Source: CAZPUS01 sp964589825 | GTDB lineage: Bacteria > Fibrobacterota > Chitinivibrionia > Chitinivibrionales > WJKA01 | Direction: 5' to 3' | Assembly (NCBI GenBank): GCA_964589825.1 | Contig: CAZPUS010000012.1 | Location: forward strand, 1-64,000 | DNA length: 64,000 bases | Part shown: piece after piece, positions 10,101-19,052 of the stretch | How the letters are laid out: each line of letters begins with the position of its first letter | How positions within the stretch are numbered: the first letter of the stretch is position 1 | The notes under the pieces: generated by a model | What the model was told of the DNA's origin: nothing | The model's input: the letters and a program-made list of their open reading frames with translations, nothing else | The model's database searches: none | Translations under genes and position numbers: made by a program

Positions 10101-11877
10101 CCACAATGCACTCAACATATCCGACATTACGATTCAACCCCGGGAACCTGCTGCAGGAGAAAGCGTCTATGTATCATGTAGAATCGATGATCATATCGAT
10201 TCTGCATTGCAGGAAGCGGTATGTCTCTATGCATGGGGAGCACCCTACGGCACCATCAGTTTCGAAAACAATGCGATACTGCCATTACACTATAACGAAA
10301 CCGCTGGGATATGGCACACCACGTCTTCTATAAGTGTGCCGTCCCACTACACGGAAACGCTCACACGGCTCTTTGTAAAAATACGCACGAACGGCTCAAA
10401 TCTTCGAGAATCCGCGGTATATTCCTTTGCGCTTCGTGAAACCGGCAATCTTACATTTGGCGCTGCGACTCCCGGGTTACGCTGGTATAAGGATTCGCTT
10501 TCACTGCATACACAGCTGCTGAATAATGGGACCGCACCGGTTTACGGGTTCGGAGTGATAGCACGCACCACCGGTACTTCTACGCCACTGGATACTATTG
10601 TCAACTATCATACCGCACACACACTTCGTCCCGGTGAATCATATCGATTCGATCATTCCATTTACGATATCCGGGGAAGACACACCTTCGAACTGCTGCT
10701 CGTGAATCCTGATTCCACCAATGAGATGAAAAGGTCCGATAATTTCACCCGTTTCACCACACGTGTTTCGTGGAAAGAGTGTACCGATGGTACCGATACG
10801 CTCTTCTGCCCGGACAGCAGCGCATTTTTCATTTCCCGTACATCCTGCACACCCGGCTCAAGGCTGTTTCTTATATCTCACCCTGCCCCTGCTCTCAGCC
10901 CTGCATCTTCTTTCAGGCCCCACTGGCTCCCACTGCGTGGAGACGATTCGGTCTCCTACAGCGGCCATATACGAAATGCTTCGGGCTCAGATACATCCGA
11001 TTCGCTGCATTGGACGCTGTTATGTGATTCCGCGTCAGCACATTCGGCATTATCCAAGCAAATAACCGCCACCGGTTATAAAACCGGCATCTGTCTCTAT
11101 GATTCGATCCCGGAGCAATGGCGATACTCGCCATCACAATGGTATGCAAAAGATTATGCGGTTAAAAGCACAGTCGCAGAAGGATACCGCATCGCTGCCG
11201 CAGTCATTTACGATTGCGATGCCCCCCACGTCGATCTTACCGTAGCGGGATACCATGTAACTCAGCAGGGATATGCTGCAAAAAATGCACCATTCAACCT
11301 CGACATCAGTGATCCTTCGGGAATACCGGGATCCTCGATTTCGATTACACTCAACAATCAACCGTTACAGAAAAGCACACTATCGGAACTCGATTTGTCG
11401 CAATGCCGTGAGTCCTTCTCTGTCACCGCGTATCCCCCTGCACAGCACGAATACGATTCATTACGTATTCATGCAGCCGATCTTGCCGGCAACGATACGG
11501 TGGTTACGTATATATATAAACCTGGAAAGAACCTCTCGATCTCCTTCCTCGCATGTCATCCGAATCCTTTTACCGCCCGTCGTACCGAAAATACCATACG
11601 TGAACCCATCCGTCTGGTATATATGATTACCGACGACGCAGACCGTATCGACGCCTCGATATATACTATTACAGGACAGGTGGTACGAAAATGGCGTTAT
11701 AACAGTGCGGAAATGACCGCTCCCGGATATCATGAAATCGTATGGGACGGCACCACCCAGTTCGGGCATCGCATTGCAAACGGCACCTATTATTTTGTCC
11801 TGGAAGCCCGCAATGAAGAGAAAAAAGCTAAAAAAATTCTTAAAATCGCGAAATGTGAGGGCTATTCGTTGAAATAG
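7093..11877 (+). CDS. porU: PorU-like C25 peptidase, type IX secretion sortase
   Basis: This 1594-residue exported protein has a signal sequence within the first 30 residues. The gingipain-type (C25) catalytic domain lies at about 540-900. The catalytic His is H774 in INFNGHGGG and the Cys is C813 in IFSFTCLTGFFES, both intact. Several beta-sandwich segments follow. A FlgD/T9SS-like C-terminal domain ends the protein (IDASIYTITGQVVRKW, GYHEIVWDGTTQFG, NGTYYFVLEA, KKILKI). In Bacteroidota, PorU cleaves sorting domains off T9SS cargo and attaches the cargo to the surface. The family, length and cargo-type proteins in this window fit that role. It could instead be a secreted C25 protease. It is the last gene of a run starting at least at prmC. 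Confidence 0.82.
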   Translation: MYHQTPRNNFSRVLPLFILGIMAVVNCSFGTEYLIDSIYNNRCIIRWRISPLSLREETSGPFFLGVIAAPSNPPEVQFRQESPSSPDVRIIRKKRCQTRYGYCYWTVFSVDKLNNTLDNSGKVTISFPNSRTELDKKECSIRHGILFSGIDPQNSTALPKQQAREPLGRKPYEHVLRIEVVHDGLYELSKEMLYEAGVPVEHISSEHYRLFCDGREVPIYITNSYRDHLGNNDKILFYGERLYEKGSSLPPYSNTNVYWLCWDGTRPGLRVREATGELRIDTRKYSEKNIQIEAQPFRDTLHFEYDNRIRWLGDIHQPQNMTTPEDTSNNVDRWYWGIVGENEITRFSIQLPAPYSADQATIRANLMGLSSIDEQNPDHTLQLLINDNSPGQNSIFSWDGTDTIIHNTPAFSASQLRTGKNTITFRTEPSSYPDRSALNWLEIAYTRSFRAFDNTLLFRRSSRDTGGITQFTIDGFSSPHIDLWDIDNNRVFSYFTTSRRTQNDTSGYSLIFQDSIQGSPHYYAGTRHKRRKPHAVSKDTLFHGWDAFNDADYIMVTSSKLRAALHPLAEYHRQKGMKVALISMDDVYNSFTNGIHDPDALLHMVRYLYYSGDRKPRYLLLGGDTSHDLDKNKSHSSLNVVPTHLSYVPGWGPSANDDYFACVDGNDNIPDLFVGRLPAQSREQMRELVTKTVSYLKAPSYGPWRHRLLLLGGAESAFADFNHIAQHDIIGSSMRTLRMDANPGSAHYYSTYAASRTLMDYVNTGVYAINFNGHGGGNVWSDNDFFRLEDISSLYNGQWGSGGRLPFIFSFTCLTGFFESISYKSLGEELLRHTNGGAIGFYGAAGYSSQQGNMLMNRFLLEHATKNDSISIGKLLWLTELKMLVYDAFKYLPQTRQYNFLGDPALEWNPPRDSISLSARIRPGKGSIDSCVVSAKLPGMSAAHAELCARSSAGEVFTTTVHTENDSIIFRFPLKKNAVIQDGNISLYAWNNTSHAYGCTSFSHNALNISDITIQPREPAAGESVYVSCRIDDHIDSALQEAVCLYAWGAPYGTISFENNAILPLHYNETAGIWHTTSSISVPSHYTETLTRLFVKIRTNGSNLRESAVYSFALRETGNLTFGAATPGLRWYKDSLSLHTQLLNNGTAPVYGFGVIARTTGTSTPLDTIVNYHTAHTLRPGESYRFDHSIYDIRGRHTFELLLVNPDSTNEMKRSDNFTRFTTRVSWKECTDGTDTLFCPDSSAFFISRTSCTPGSRLFLISHPAPALSPASSFRPHWLPLRGDDSVSYSGHIRNASGSDTSDSLHWTLLCDSASAHSALSKQITATGYKTGICLYDSIPEQWRYSPSQWYAKDYAVKSTVAEGYRIAAAVIYDCDAPHVDLTVAGYHVTQQGYAAKNAPFNLDISDPSGIPGSSISITLNNQPLQKSTLSELDLSQCRESFSVTAYPPAQHEYDSLRIHAADLAGNDTVVTYIYKPGKNLSISFLACHPNPFTARRTENTIREPIRLVYMITDDADRIDASIYTITGQVVRKWRYNSAEMTAPGYHEIVWDGTTQFGHRIANGTYYFVLEARNEEKKAKKILKIAKCEGYSLK

Positions 11878-12082
11878 CAAGCCGCGTGTGGCTCTTATGC
11901 TGGCAAATGAGTAGTGCAGATGGATCAGCCGTCGATCCCGACGACGCAGCAATCTCCTTACTGCCCCGCCATGTAAGCGTACAAACAGACATGAATTTTT
12001 CTCTGGCGTCGCAGGTTTTTCAGTATCCCCCGAACCACCCGCTGTTAGCAAGTCCTTGCACGATTAGCAGACAAGAACAAAA

Positions 12083-15000
12083 TCATTCTGAAACAAGTCG
12101 TCGTGCAAACTCACGGGCAGCCGGATTCATGCATTGCTCATTCAGGTGAAGCTGACATATTCTGAAAACTCCGCTTCCATATTCCTTTTCTGCAGCCGCA
12201 TGCATGGGATACCACGGTCCGCCGAAATCGCCATTACCACTTGCCAGAATCGGACTCCACGAATCTGCGGAGAATACCACATCGACCAGGGGCGTCACCA
12301 TATCGCGCGCATCGTTATACCAGAACTTGAAATCGTTTTCGCGGAATCCACGCACCAGCGTGTGTCCGGTATTTCGTGCAACGAAGTGAACCCCGCCAAG
12401 ACCGCATTTTTCACAGTGAATAGTATCATTACCAATTTCGTGATTGCCTTCCGGAAGTTCGAAAAAAAGCGCACGTGCTCCGTTTTTAACGGCACTGTCA
12501 ATTTCTTGTTTATATTTTTCATATATGCCCATATCATCTATCAGTATCGTGGATGCGGAGAATCCCTGATCAGGTGTCAAAACGTCGCAACCAAGAATTG
12601 CCGCGAGCTTGCCGAGCCTGCCATTGGATATACAACACACCTGCGTTTGACAAGAGGATGGTTCGGGGAATACCTCCATCTCCCGGAGGGATTCATGGAG
12701 TGGTTCACCGCCTTCGGATACAAGCTGCACCCTTAACGATACTGTTGTACGTTCTGAAACCCGGGGAGCCCCAATGGACAGTATCCCCGCTATTTCATTA
12801 CGAAAAGCGGCGATACTCGTCTCGTTTCGACCGGCAGCAACCACACGACCTTCCATTTCGAGCTGATATCGCACCCATGCACGATCATGTGCCGCATGGG
12901 TATCGTTACAGACCCATAGTTCAGCAGAGATCGTGTCACTGCAATGCCATGTATATCGATCGGTACGTATATCGATACTCAGAGGCGTCAGTGCATCCCT
13001 GTATTCGAAATATGCAGGTTTGGGCCTGCGTTCCAGGTCCATCACCGTTTTCATCCATCCCGCAGGAAACGCATCGATGAACAGATGCAGTGCAAATGTA
13101 TTCATTCTCTGGTCGCGTTTGAATGCACGGGTTTGTACGCCAACACTCCATCTTTGATGCTGCTGACTGCGTTCGATCCATTTTCTGAGGGTCGAAGGCC
13201 GTTCGAACCAGATATACGACATTCTGCCCGACTGTGCACGCACTATTTTATCGGGTGTCCATTCACTCTCCATATCACTGTCCTGCGGCAACCATTCGGA
13301 TGGATAATATTTCTTCATCACATGTTCGGGATCGAGCCCTTCTGCGCCAAACTCACCACATCCATAGTGCCATCCAGCCTTGACCGGCTGCCAGTATCCC
13401 CGGTGTAACTTCCCGAGATCAACGCCATGTCCTCCATACCATCCGCAATAACAATGATAATCAGGCAGTCCCGGTCCCGGTGGATCATAATCTCCGTCTA
13501 TCGGCTTTATAACCCGATCCGGATTCTGCAATAAAACGGCCTCATCCGCAGCCCTGAAAAATGACTCGAGTTCCTTTCTCGTCAGGTGCCGTTGATCATT
13601 TGTATGTCCCCACGCAGCAGGGAAAGGCTCGTTGATATACGTTACCATTATATTACTTGGATACGCTCTGATGTGACGTTCCATTTCACCTGCCTGCCTA
13701 ACCGCTTCATAATACTGACTCCTGTTCAGCATCCCGAACAGAGGCAGGTCGGTCTGCACCATCAGGCCGAGTTGATCACAATACTCGTAAATCTCACGCT
13801 GTACCGGACGCTGGGTCAGACGTAAAAAATTCATGTGGGCAATCTTTGCATACAGCACATCATCACGCAGCTGTTCCCACTTTTTATGCAACACACATTG
13901 CTGCAAGTGGCCCATGGTATTGGCTCCCCGTAATCGTATTTCCCGGCCGTTAAGGAAAAATGCCCCTTTTGGATCGGTAGTATAATCGATTGTAAACGAG
14001 CGCATACCGAAATGCGATTCATAACGATCACACACATTTCCATCTTTATCGGTTATCGTAACACACGCATGATAAAGCCACGGTGATTCCGGCTCCCAGA
14101 TGCGAGGATCAGATATGGAAAACACATGGGTTACCTTATTATCACCGTATCCCAGAGGATGCTGTAGTTCAATTTCCTGATTGTCAATCACCATTTCTTT
14201 GAAATTCTTCCCATATACCGAGAGATACGCGTTTACCTCGCGTTTTTGAATTTCATTGGACCACAATTCAAGCCATAACTCTGCTTTGTGCTGTTGGAGA
14301 AGAGGACGAACGAACATGTCTTTAACATGCACCGGTTTTCTTGCCTCGATATATACCGAATCGAATATACCCATTCCGGGGGGGCAATGATGCCATCCCC
14401 ACTGCGGATCATCCCATCCAAGTCCGGTTGCGGCGTATATCTTTTTCCCGTCTGCCGTAATTCCGTTTTCCGACCCTTCGTTGCCCTTACAGATATGATA
14501 GTTCTCCACCTGTACGACAACAGTATTTTCACCTTCCTTAACATACTCGGAGATCTCGAATTCAAACTCGGCAAAAAAGCCTTCATGGGCCCCTGCATAC
14601 ACCCCGTTCACAAATACGATCGCTTCGTAATCCACGCCTTTGAAACACAAAAAGAGCGAACCATACTCCATCATGGATCTCTCTATAGTGGTCTTTGTGC
14701 GGTAGAGGGTTGTCGCCCGTCCGGTGGGGCCGCCGTAATGAGGCAGCGTCACCCGTTCCCAGTCTCCCCGGCCGGAAAGCGTATATGTAAAGTCTTTTTT
14801 ATCCTCTGCAGTTTGCACTCTCCAGTCGAAAGAGTCAATTGTACTCCGCTTTCTGATCGATTCGAATTCAGGAGCCATATGACGCATAAACGGCTCGTAC
14901 GCCTTTTGCATGGTTTCGAGCTCAGCCAACAGCTTTTCATGCGTATCGATTTTTTCCGCACCCTTAAAGGCATACTTCTCTCCCTCTGCGGCCGGAAGCA

Positions 15001-15115
15001 ATTGTACCTGTGGAGACGTAACCGGTTGAGGTTCCTGCAGAGAAATATCGTCAAGCGATGCTCCTCTTCCTGCAATCTGTGCCAGCTCATCCGTTTGATT
15101 TTTTGGGGACGGCAT
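12083..15115 (-). CDS. Glycoside hydrolase family 2 protein
   Basis: A 1010-residue enzyme of the GH2 (beta-galactosidase/glucuronidase/mannosidase) clan. After a roughly 120-residue N-terminal extension comes the jelly-roll sugar-binding domain (YRTKTTIE, FVNGVYAGAHEGFFAEFEF), an Ig-like domain, then the TIM barrel. The acid/base is E496 in YINEPFPAAWG and the nucleophile is E588 in GCGEFGAEG, 92 residues apart as usual for the family. LRGANTMGHLQ starts the barrel. C-terminal beta domains follow, and the substrate is not predictable. There is no signal peptide, so it probably acts inside the cell. The ATG follows GGAGG. Confidence 0.87.
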   Translation of the reverse strand: MPSPKNQTDELAQIAGRGASLDDISLQEPQPVTSPQVQLLPAAEGEKYAFKGAEKIDTHEKLLAELETMQKAYEPFMRHMAPEFESIRKRSTIDSFDWRVQTAEDKKDFTYTLSGRGDWERVTLPHYGGPTGRATTLYRTKTTIERSMMEYGSLFLCFKGVDYEAIVFVNGVYAGAHEGFFAEFEFEISEYVKEGENTVVVQVENYHICKGNEGSENGITADGKKIYAATGLGWDDPQWGWHHCPPGMGIFDSVYIEARKPVHVKDMFVRPLLQQHKAELWLELWSNEIQKREVNAYLSVYGKNFKEMVIDNQEIELQHPLGYGDNKVTHVFSISDPRIWEPESPWLYHACVTITDKDGNVCDRYESHFGMRSFTIDYTTDPKGAFFLNGREIRLRGANTMGHLQQCVLHKKWEQLRDDVLYAKIAHMNFLRLTQRPVQREIYEYCDQLGLMVQTDLPLFGMLNRSQYYEAVRQAGEMERHIRAYPSNIMVTYINEPFPAAWGHTNDQRHLTRKELESFFRAADEAVLLQNPDRVIKPIDGDYDPPGPGLPDYHCYCGWYGGHGVDLGKLHRGYWQPVKAGWHYGCGEFGAEGLDPEHVMKKYYPSEWLPQDSDMESEWTPDKIVRAQSGRMSYIWFERPSTLRKWIERSQQHQRWSVGVQTRAFKRDQRMNTFALHLFIDAFPAGWMKTVMDLERRPKPAYFEYRDALTPLSIDIRTDRYTWHCSDTISAELWVCNDTHAAHDRAWVRYQLEMEGRVVAAGRNETSIAAFRNEIAGILSIGAPRVSERTTVSLRVQLVSEGGEPLHESLREMEVFPEPSSCQTQVCCISNGRLGKLAAILGCDVLTPDQGFSASTILIDDMGIYEKYKQEIDSAVKNGARALFFELPEGNHEIGNDTIHCEKCGLGGVHFVARNTGHTLVRGFRENDFKFWYNDARDMVTPLVDVVFSADSWSPILASGNGDFGGPWYPMHAAAEKEYGSGVFRICQLHLNEQCMNPAAREFARRLVSE

Positions 15116-15167
15116 TCTTTTCCTCCAGGGGTCTTTTTCTTTGGGGTATCACATTACATTATTTTAA

Positions 15168-15329
15168 CCGAAACGAAGTGATTATCTTGATAAAAGCTGC
15201 AATGAACCGTGCCGCTATCGCGCTCTAAAAAATGAAGGGTCAACCTTGTTGACTGATTCATTAATCCCGGGAACACACGAACAGTTCTGATCGTAGCAGT
15301 TTTTGCAGAAAACGACTGCTCAATTCAGG
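15168..15329 (+). repeat. Dispersed 162-bp TIR repeat, copy A
   Basis: The left end is degenerate (CCGAAACGAAGTGATTATC). The right end, CGACTGCTCAATTCAGG, is the inverted form of the family end. The internal CAACCTTGTTGACTG is the central palindrome. It has the same length and order of blocks as copy B. It could be a MITE-like element or a REP-like element. Confidence 0.65.
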
Positions 15330-15487
15330 TGTAAAAATGACGCATTTGTCTAAGAGCATCCGGAGCATCCGGAAAGGTATATCGATTTGTCACGGGCTGT
15401 ATACAGAATCAAAACTACGATTCCACTAAAAATAGTTCATTGCAGCAATTTGAGACTATCGTTCCGTGTATATGTTTCTGCCGTATC

Positions 15488-15515
15488 TTTTTGAGAAAAT
15501 GCGAACTGATTCAGG
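15488..15515 (+). repeat. Right-end fragment of the dispersed repeat
   Basis: TTTGAGAAAATGCGAACTGA leading into TTCAGG matches the right end of copy A with a few changes. The rest of the element cannot be recognised here. Confidence 0.4.
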
Positions 15516-15731
15516 TGTTATTGAGTTGTGTGCCGAGACTGCTGATGGTGCGCATCAGAGATAACGGTTCTAGGGATAGGCATGACGGTAAACGAAAAAA
15601 GTGCAGTGCGGCCTGTCGTAATTATTGTATGCCACTTCGGATATTGTGCACAAAATTTGTGTAATTATATACAGTTAACTATATTTTACCGATTAACGCG
15701 CATCATAGTAATCTCACATTGTTCTCTTTAA

Positions 15732-15893
15732 TCTGAAGTGAACGATTGTTTTGATGAAAGATGCGGTGAGCGGCGCTGTTATTGCGCTACCAAAAATAAC
15801 GGAGTAATCTTGTTGGTTGGCTCATTATTTGCGGGTACGCACGAGCATTGCGGATAGCAGCAGTTTCGCACATAACACCGAGCGGATATCAGG
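15732..15893 (+). repeat. Dispersed 162-bp TIR repeat, copy B
   Basis: The left end is TCTGAAGTGAACGATTGTTT followed by TGATGAA. The centre is TCTTGTTGGTTGGCTCATTA. The right block is ACGCACGAGCATTGCGG, ending at GCGGATATCAGG. It is collinear with copy A over the full length. Confidence 0.65.
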
Positions 15894-15995
15894 ATTAATT
15901 AACGAAGTGAATACTGCTTGTTTTCTGTATGGGTTACACAAAGCTTTTTCCGGTATGTAACAGTATGTGATCAGGTATAAAAAAAGGAAGTGTCG

Positions 15996-17333
15996 ATGTT
16001 TTCCAAAGTTCTTATCGCGAATCGCGGCGAGATTGCCGTACGCATAATCCACGCCTGCAAAGAACTCGGGATTAAAACGGTTGCCGTTTATTCCGAAGCG
16101 GATAAAAAGTCGCTCCATGTCGAACTCGCTGACGAAGCGTTCTGCATAGGTAAGGCAAAAAGTGAAGAGTCATATTTGAATTACCCCGAAATCATTTATT
16201 GCGCAAAGCGTGCCAATGTGGATGCAATACATCCCGGCTACGGTTTTCTTTCCGAAAACCCCCTGTTTGTCGAAGTCTGCGAAATATGCAATTTCACGTT
16301 TATTGGTCCCACGTCAAATGCCATCGCCAAAATGGGAGCTAAATCGGTCGCACGCAACATGATGATAGACGCGGACGTACCGGTACCACCCGGAAGTCGT
16401 GAAGCCTTCAGCGATGACACACACGCCGTTGAAATAGCCGAAAAGGTAGGGTTCCCGCTGCTGCTCAAGGCTAGCGCCGGCGGCGGCGGTAAAGGCATGC
16501 GTATCGTGGAAAGTGCTGATGAATTTTTGGATAATCTACAGGCAGCGCAGGCCGAAGCCGGTGCTGCATTCGGAAACCGCGAGATGTATATCGAAAAGCT
16601 GCTGCGCAACTCTCGTCACGTCGAAATCCAGGTACTTGCCGATAATTACGGAAATGTGATTCATCTCGGTGAACGGGAATGCTCCATTCAACGACGACAT
16701 CAAAAGCTACTCGAAGAATCACCTTCCCCGGCAATTACTCCCCGTTTGCGCGATAAAATGGGGAAAGCTGCCGTACGGGCGGCAAAAAAAGTCGGCTATC
16801 GTGGTGCGGGAACCGTCGAATTTCTACTCGATGAACAGGGGCATTTCTTTTTTATCGAGATGAATACCCGAATTCAGGTAGAGCACCCCATAACCGAGAT
16901 GGTGACTGAAACCGATCTGGTGAAAGCACAGATACGTATCGCCTCCGGGGAAAAGCTCTGGATCAAACAACGAGATATCAAACCCAAGGGACACGCAATA
17001 GAGTGCAGAATAAATGCAGAAGATCCTGACAGAAATTTTATGCCATCCCCCGGTAAAATTAAAAAAGTCGTATTTGCAGGGGGACCCGGTATCAGAGTCG
17101 ATTCACATATTTACAGCGGCTATTCTCTGCCGCCACACTATGATTCTTTGCTCGCAAAAATGGTTGTGCACGGCAAATCCCGAGAAGAAGCCATCGACAG
17201 AATGCGCCGCGCATTAAGTGAAACGACTATCGAAGGGATAAAAACCACAATCCCGTTTCATTGTAAAATACTTGACAATATGCAGTTTCGTTCCGGCAAT
17301 TACAACACCCAATTTATCGAAACCCACCTGTAA
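15996..17333 (+). CDS. accC: Biotin carboxylase (acetyl-CoA carboxylase subunit)
   Basis: The 445-residue enzyme carboxylates biotin using ATP and bicarbonate, feeding malonyl-CoA synthesis. Visible signatures: MFSKVLIANRGEIAVRI at the N-terminus, HPGYGFLSEN, the ATP-grasp glycine loop SAGGGGKGM, HVEIQVLAD, ERECSIQRRHQK and EMNTRIQVEHP. The ATG at 15996 follows AAGGAAG at good spacing. A GTG at 15990 overlaps that site. No accB or carboxyltransferase gene lies nearby, so accC is alone here. It could instead serve another biotin enzyme such as a two-subunit pyruvate carboxylase. The next gene starts 10 bases downstream. Confidence 0.9.
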   Translation: MFSKVLIANRGEIAVRIIHACKELGIKTVAVYSEADKKSLHVELADEAFCIGKAKSEESYLNYPEIIYCAKRANVDAIHPGYGFLSENPLFVEVCEICNFTFIGPTSNAIAKMGAKSVARNMMIDADVPVPPGSREAFSDDTHAVEIAEKVGFPLLLKASAGGGGKGMRIVESADEFLDNLQAAQAEAGAAFGNREMYIEKLLRNSRHVEIQVLADNYGNVIHLGERECSIQRRHQKLLEESPSPAITPRLRDKMGKAAVRAAKKVGYRGAGTVEFLLDEQGHFFFIEMNTRIQVEHPITEMVTETDLVKAQIRIASGEKLWIKQRDIKPKGHAIECRINAEDPDRNFMPSPGKIKKVVFAGGPGIRVDSHIYSGYSLPPHYDSLLAKMVVHGKSREEAIDRMRRALSETTIEGIKTTIPFHCKILDNMQFRSGNYNTQFIETHL

Positions 17334-17343
17334 TTGGCGTATT

Positions 17344-18999
17344 ATGGAATATACCCTGTCCACATTCACCGCTCATTCCGGATTCACCTCAGCAAAAGTG
17401 ACTTCGGATAACGGGGATGTACGGCATGTACATTCCCTCGTTAAGCCTGAAGCCGAATCCCGTTTTTACGACGACCTCACTCTCTGGGGGGATACGCTTG
17501 TTTTCCTCGGTACGGGCATCGGGTACCATGTAAAAGATAAGATAACACAGCTATGCGACGATACGCGTTCTATTATTGCCGTCGAATACTATGATACGCT
17601 TCTCGACCACTTCGTAATGCAATTCCCTGTAAAACTGCAGCAGCAGATTATCCGGCTCTCCGGCAAAACCATTGACCAAATGCAGCCGCATCTTGAAGAA
17701 CTCATACAAACGAATGGGAATACTAAAATACAGATAGTGACTCATCCGGCGTCATTTTCACTTCATCAGGATTTTTACCGGGGGATCCTCGATCGGATTA
17801 TGCCCGGCAAAAGCTCAAATCAGTACGCATCGAGCCCGGCACATAACTTTTCCACCACTGTTTGCGTAATGAAAGGTGGTCATTTTCTCGAACAGGAATT
17901 GCACTATGCCTTCAAACAGTGCGGTATTGACCGAGTGCATTCCATCGATTATTCCGAAGAAGAGCTGAGGAATTCGTATGAATCCCGCCTCCAGCACCTT
18001 TTACAGGAGCTCAAACCCGACTTTCTGCTTTCGGTCAACATGAAAGGAATCGATTCCAATGGGGCATTACAGGAATATACCCGGCAACTCGGTATTCCCC
18101 TTGTTGTCTGGTTTGTCGACGATCCGCACCCGATACTCATTCCTCACGGCACGCATATACGCAACCATATGATTGCATGCTGCTGGGAAAAGGAATATAT
18201 GTCGTATCTTAACACCTGCGGGTTTTCCAGTGTGCACTATCTTCCGCTTGCCGCAGACATCCGTCGGTACACACCCCATATCGAAGCAGCTCCACACATT
18301 CAGATCGCATTTGTGGGAAGTGCGATATATGGAGATTACCTTTGCAAAATACGCAACAATTTCAACTGGAATGAGGATCTCGAGACGTTGGTAAATGAAT
18401 GCGCACGGCTGCTTCGCACGGATAATACTATCGGTGTATACGATGCACTCAAAAAAGGGATCCGTTCTTCGGGGAAAAAGCCGCCATTCAACGACAAAAA
18501 AAACATCACCTGGCTGTGCGCCTATATTCTTCACTATGCGAGTATGCTTAGAAGAAAACAGTATGTAGAAACTCTAATGCAACGGGATATCGAAGTGTTT
18601 GGAGATCCGGAACAATGGCAGGCACTGGTGGGGACATCTCTCATTACCCACCCGAGTGTCGATTATTACTCACAACTCGATACAGTATACCAATCTGCAA
18701 AAATCAATCTCAATATAACGAACTATCAGATGAAGAGCGGCTGCAATCAGCGTGTATTCGACGCACCTCTGTGCGGAGGATTCCTCATCAGCGACGCGCA
18801 GGAGGATCTGTTCGCCCTTTTTGATACACCGCAGCAATCCATTGTTACTTACGACAATCCAGAGGAACTTTGTGAAAAAACGGACTGGTACCTTTCTCAT
18901 GATGAAGAGAGAAAAAAAATCGTCGCTCGGGCACAGAGTCACATCCGTGCCAATCATTGCTATGAACATCGGGCACGGGATATTATCAGCATGCTTTAA
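17344..18999 (+). CDS. CgeB/DUF3880-like glycosyltransferase
   Basis: A 551-residue protein. The N-terminal part (1-165) has a Rossmann-like LVFLGTGIGYHV and IIAVEYYD. A central DUF3880-like region follows (KPDFLLSVNMKGIDSNGAL, PLVVWFVDDPHPIL). The C-terminal CgeB-type glycosyl transferase domain (PF13524 type) carries INLNITNYQMKSGCNQRVFD, then CGGFLISDAQEDLFALF and a final helical tail. Such proteins are often found in surface or flagellin glycosylation. The substrate here is unknown. The start at 17344 lies 10 bases after accC and has no clear ribosome site, so it may be coupled. Confidence 0.75.
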   Translation: MEYTLSTFTAHSGFTSAKVTSDNGDVRHVHSLVKPEAESRFYDDLTLWGDTLVFLGTGIGYHVKDKITQLCDDTRSIIAVEYYDTLLDHFVMQFPVKLQQQIIRLSGKTIDQMQPHLEELIQTNGNTKIQIVTHPASFSLHQDFYRGILDRIMPGKSSNQYASSPAHNFSTTVCVMKGGHFLEQELHYAFKQCGIDRVHSIDYSEEELRNSYESRLQHLLQELKPDFLLSVNMKGIDSNGALQEYTRQLGIPLVVWFVDDPHPILIPHGTHIRNHMIACCWEKEYMSYLNTCGFSSVHYLPLAADIRRYTPHIEAAPHIQIAFVGSAIYGDYLCKIRNNFNWNEDLETLVNECARLLRTDNTIGVYDALKKGIRSSGKKPPFNDKKNITWLCAYILHYASMLRRKQYVETLMQRDIEVFGDPEQWQALVGTSLITHPSVDYYSQLDTVYQSAKINLNITNYQMKSGCNQRVFDAPLCGGFLISDAQEDLFALFDTPQQSIVTYDNPEELCEKTDWYLSHDEERKKIVARAQSHIRANHCYEHRARDIISML

Positions 19000-19052
19000 T
19001 ACCACCTGCGTACACGTACCAGACGTCATACTTTTCCAGTGCCGTCAGCACA

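Larger units (their letters stand above)
15116..15995. other. Intergenic, 880 bp, built largely of dispersed repeats
   Basis: This is a divergent spacer between the GH2 gene and accC. It holds two 162-bp copies of the dispersed repeat (15168-15329, 15732-15893), a right-end fragment (15488-15515) and a short tandem GAGCATCCG GAGCATCCG at about 15355-15373. No credible gene is visible. Confidence 0.7.

Noticed and set aside
11461..12051. Reverse open frame of 196 residues at the 3' end of porU
   Set aside because: It overlaps the sorting domain of the PorU-like gene in antisense and shows no signal or family.
14288..15181. Forward open frame of 297 residues opposite the GH2 gene
   Set aside because: Antisense to a well-supported GH2 jelly-roll region; no ribosome site or motif.
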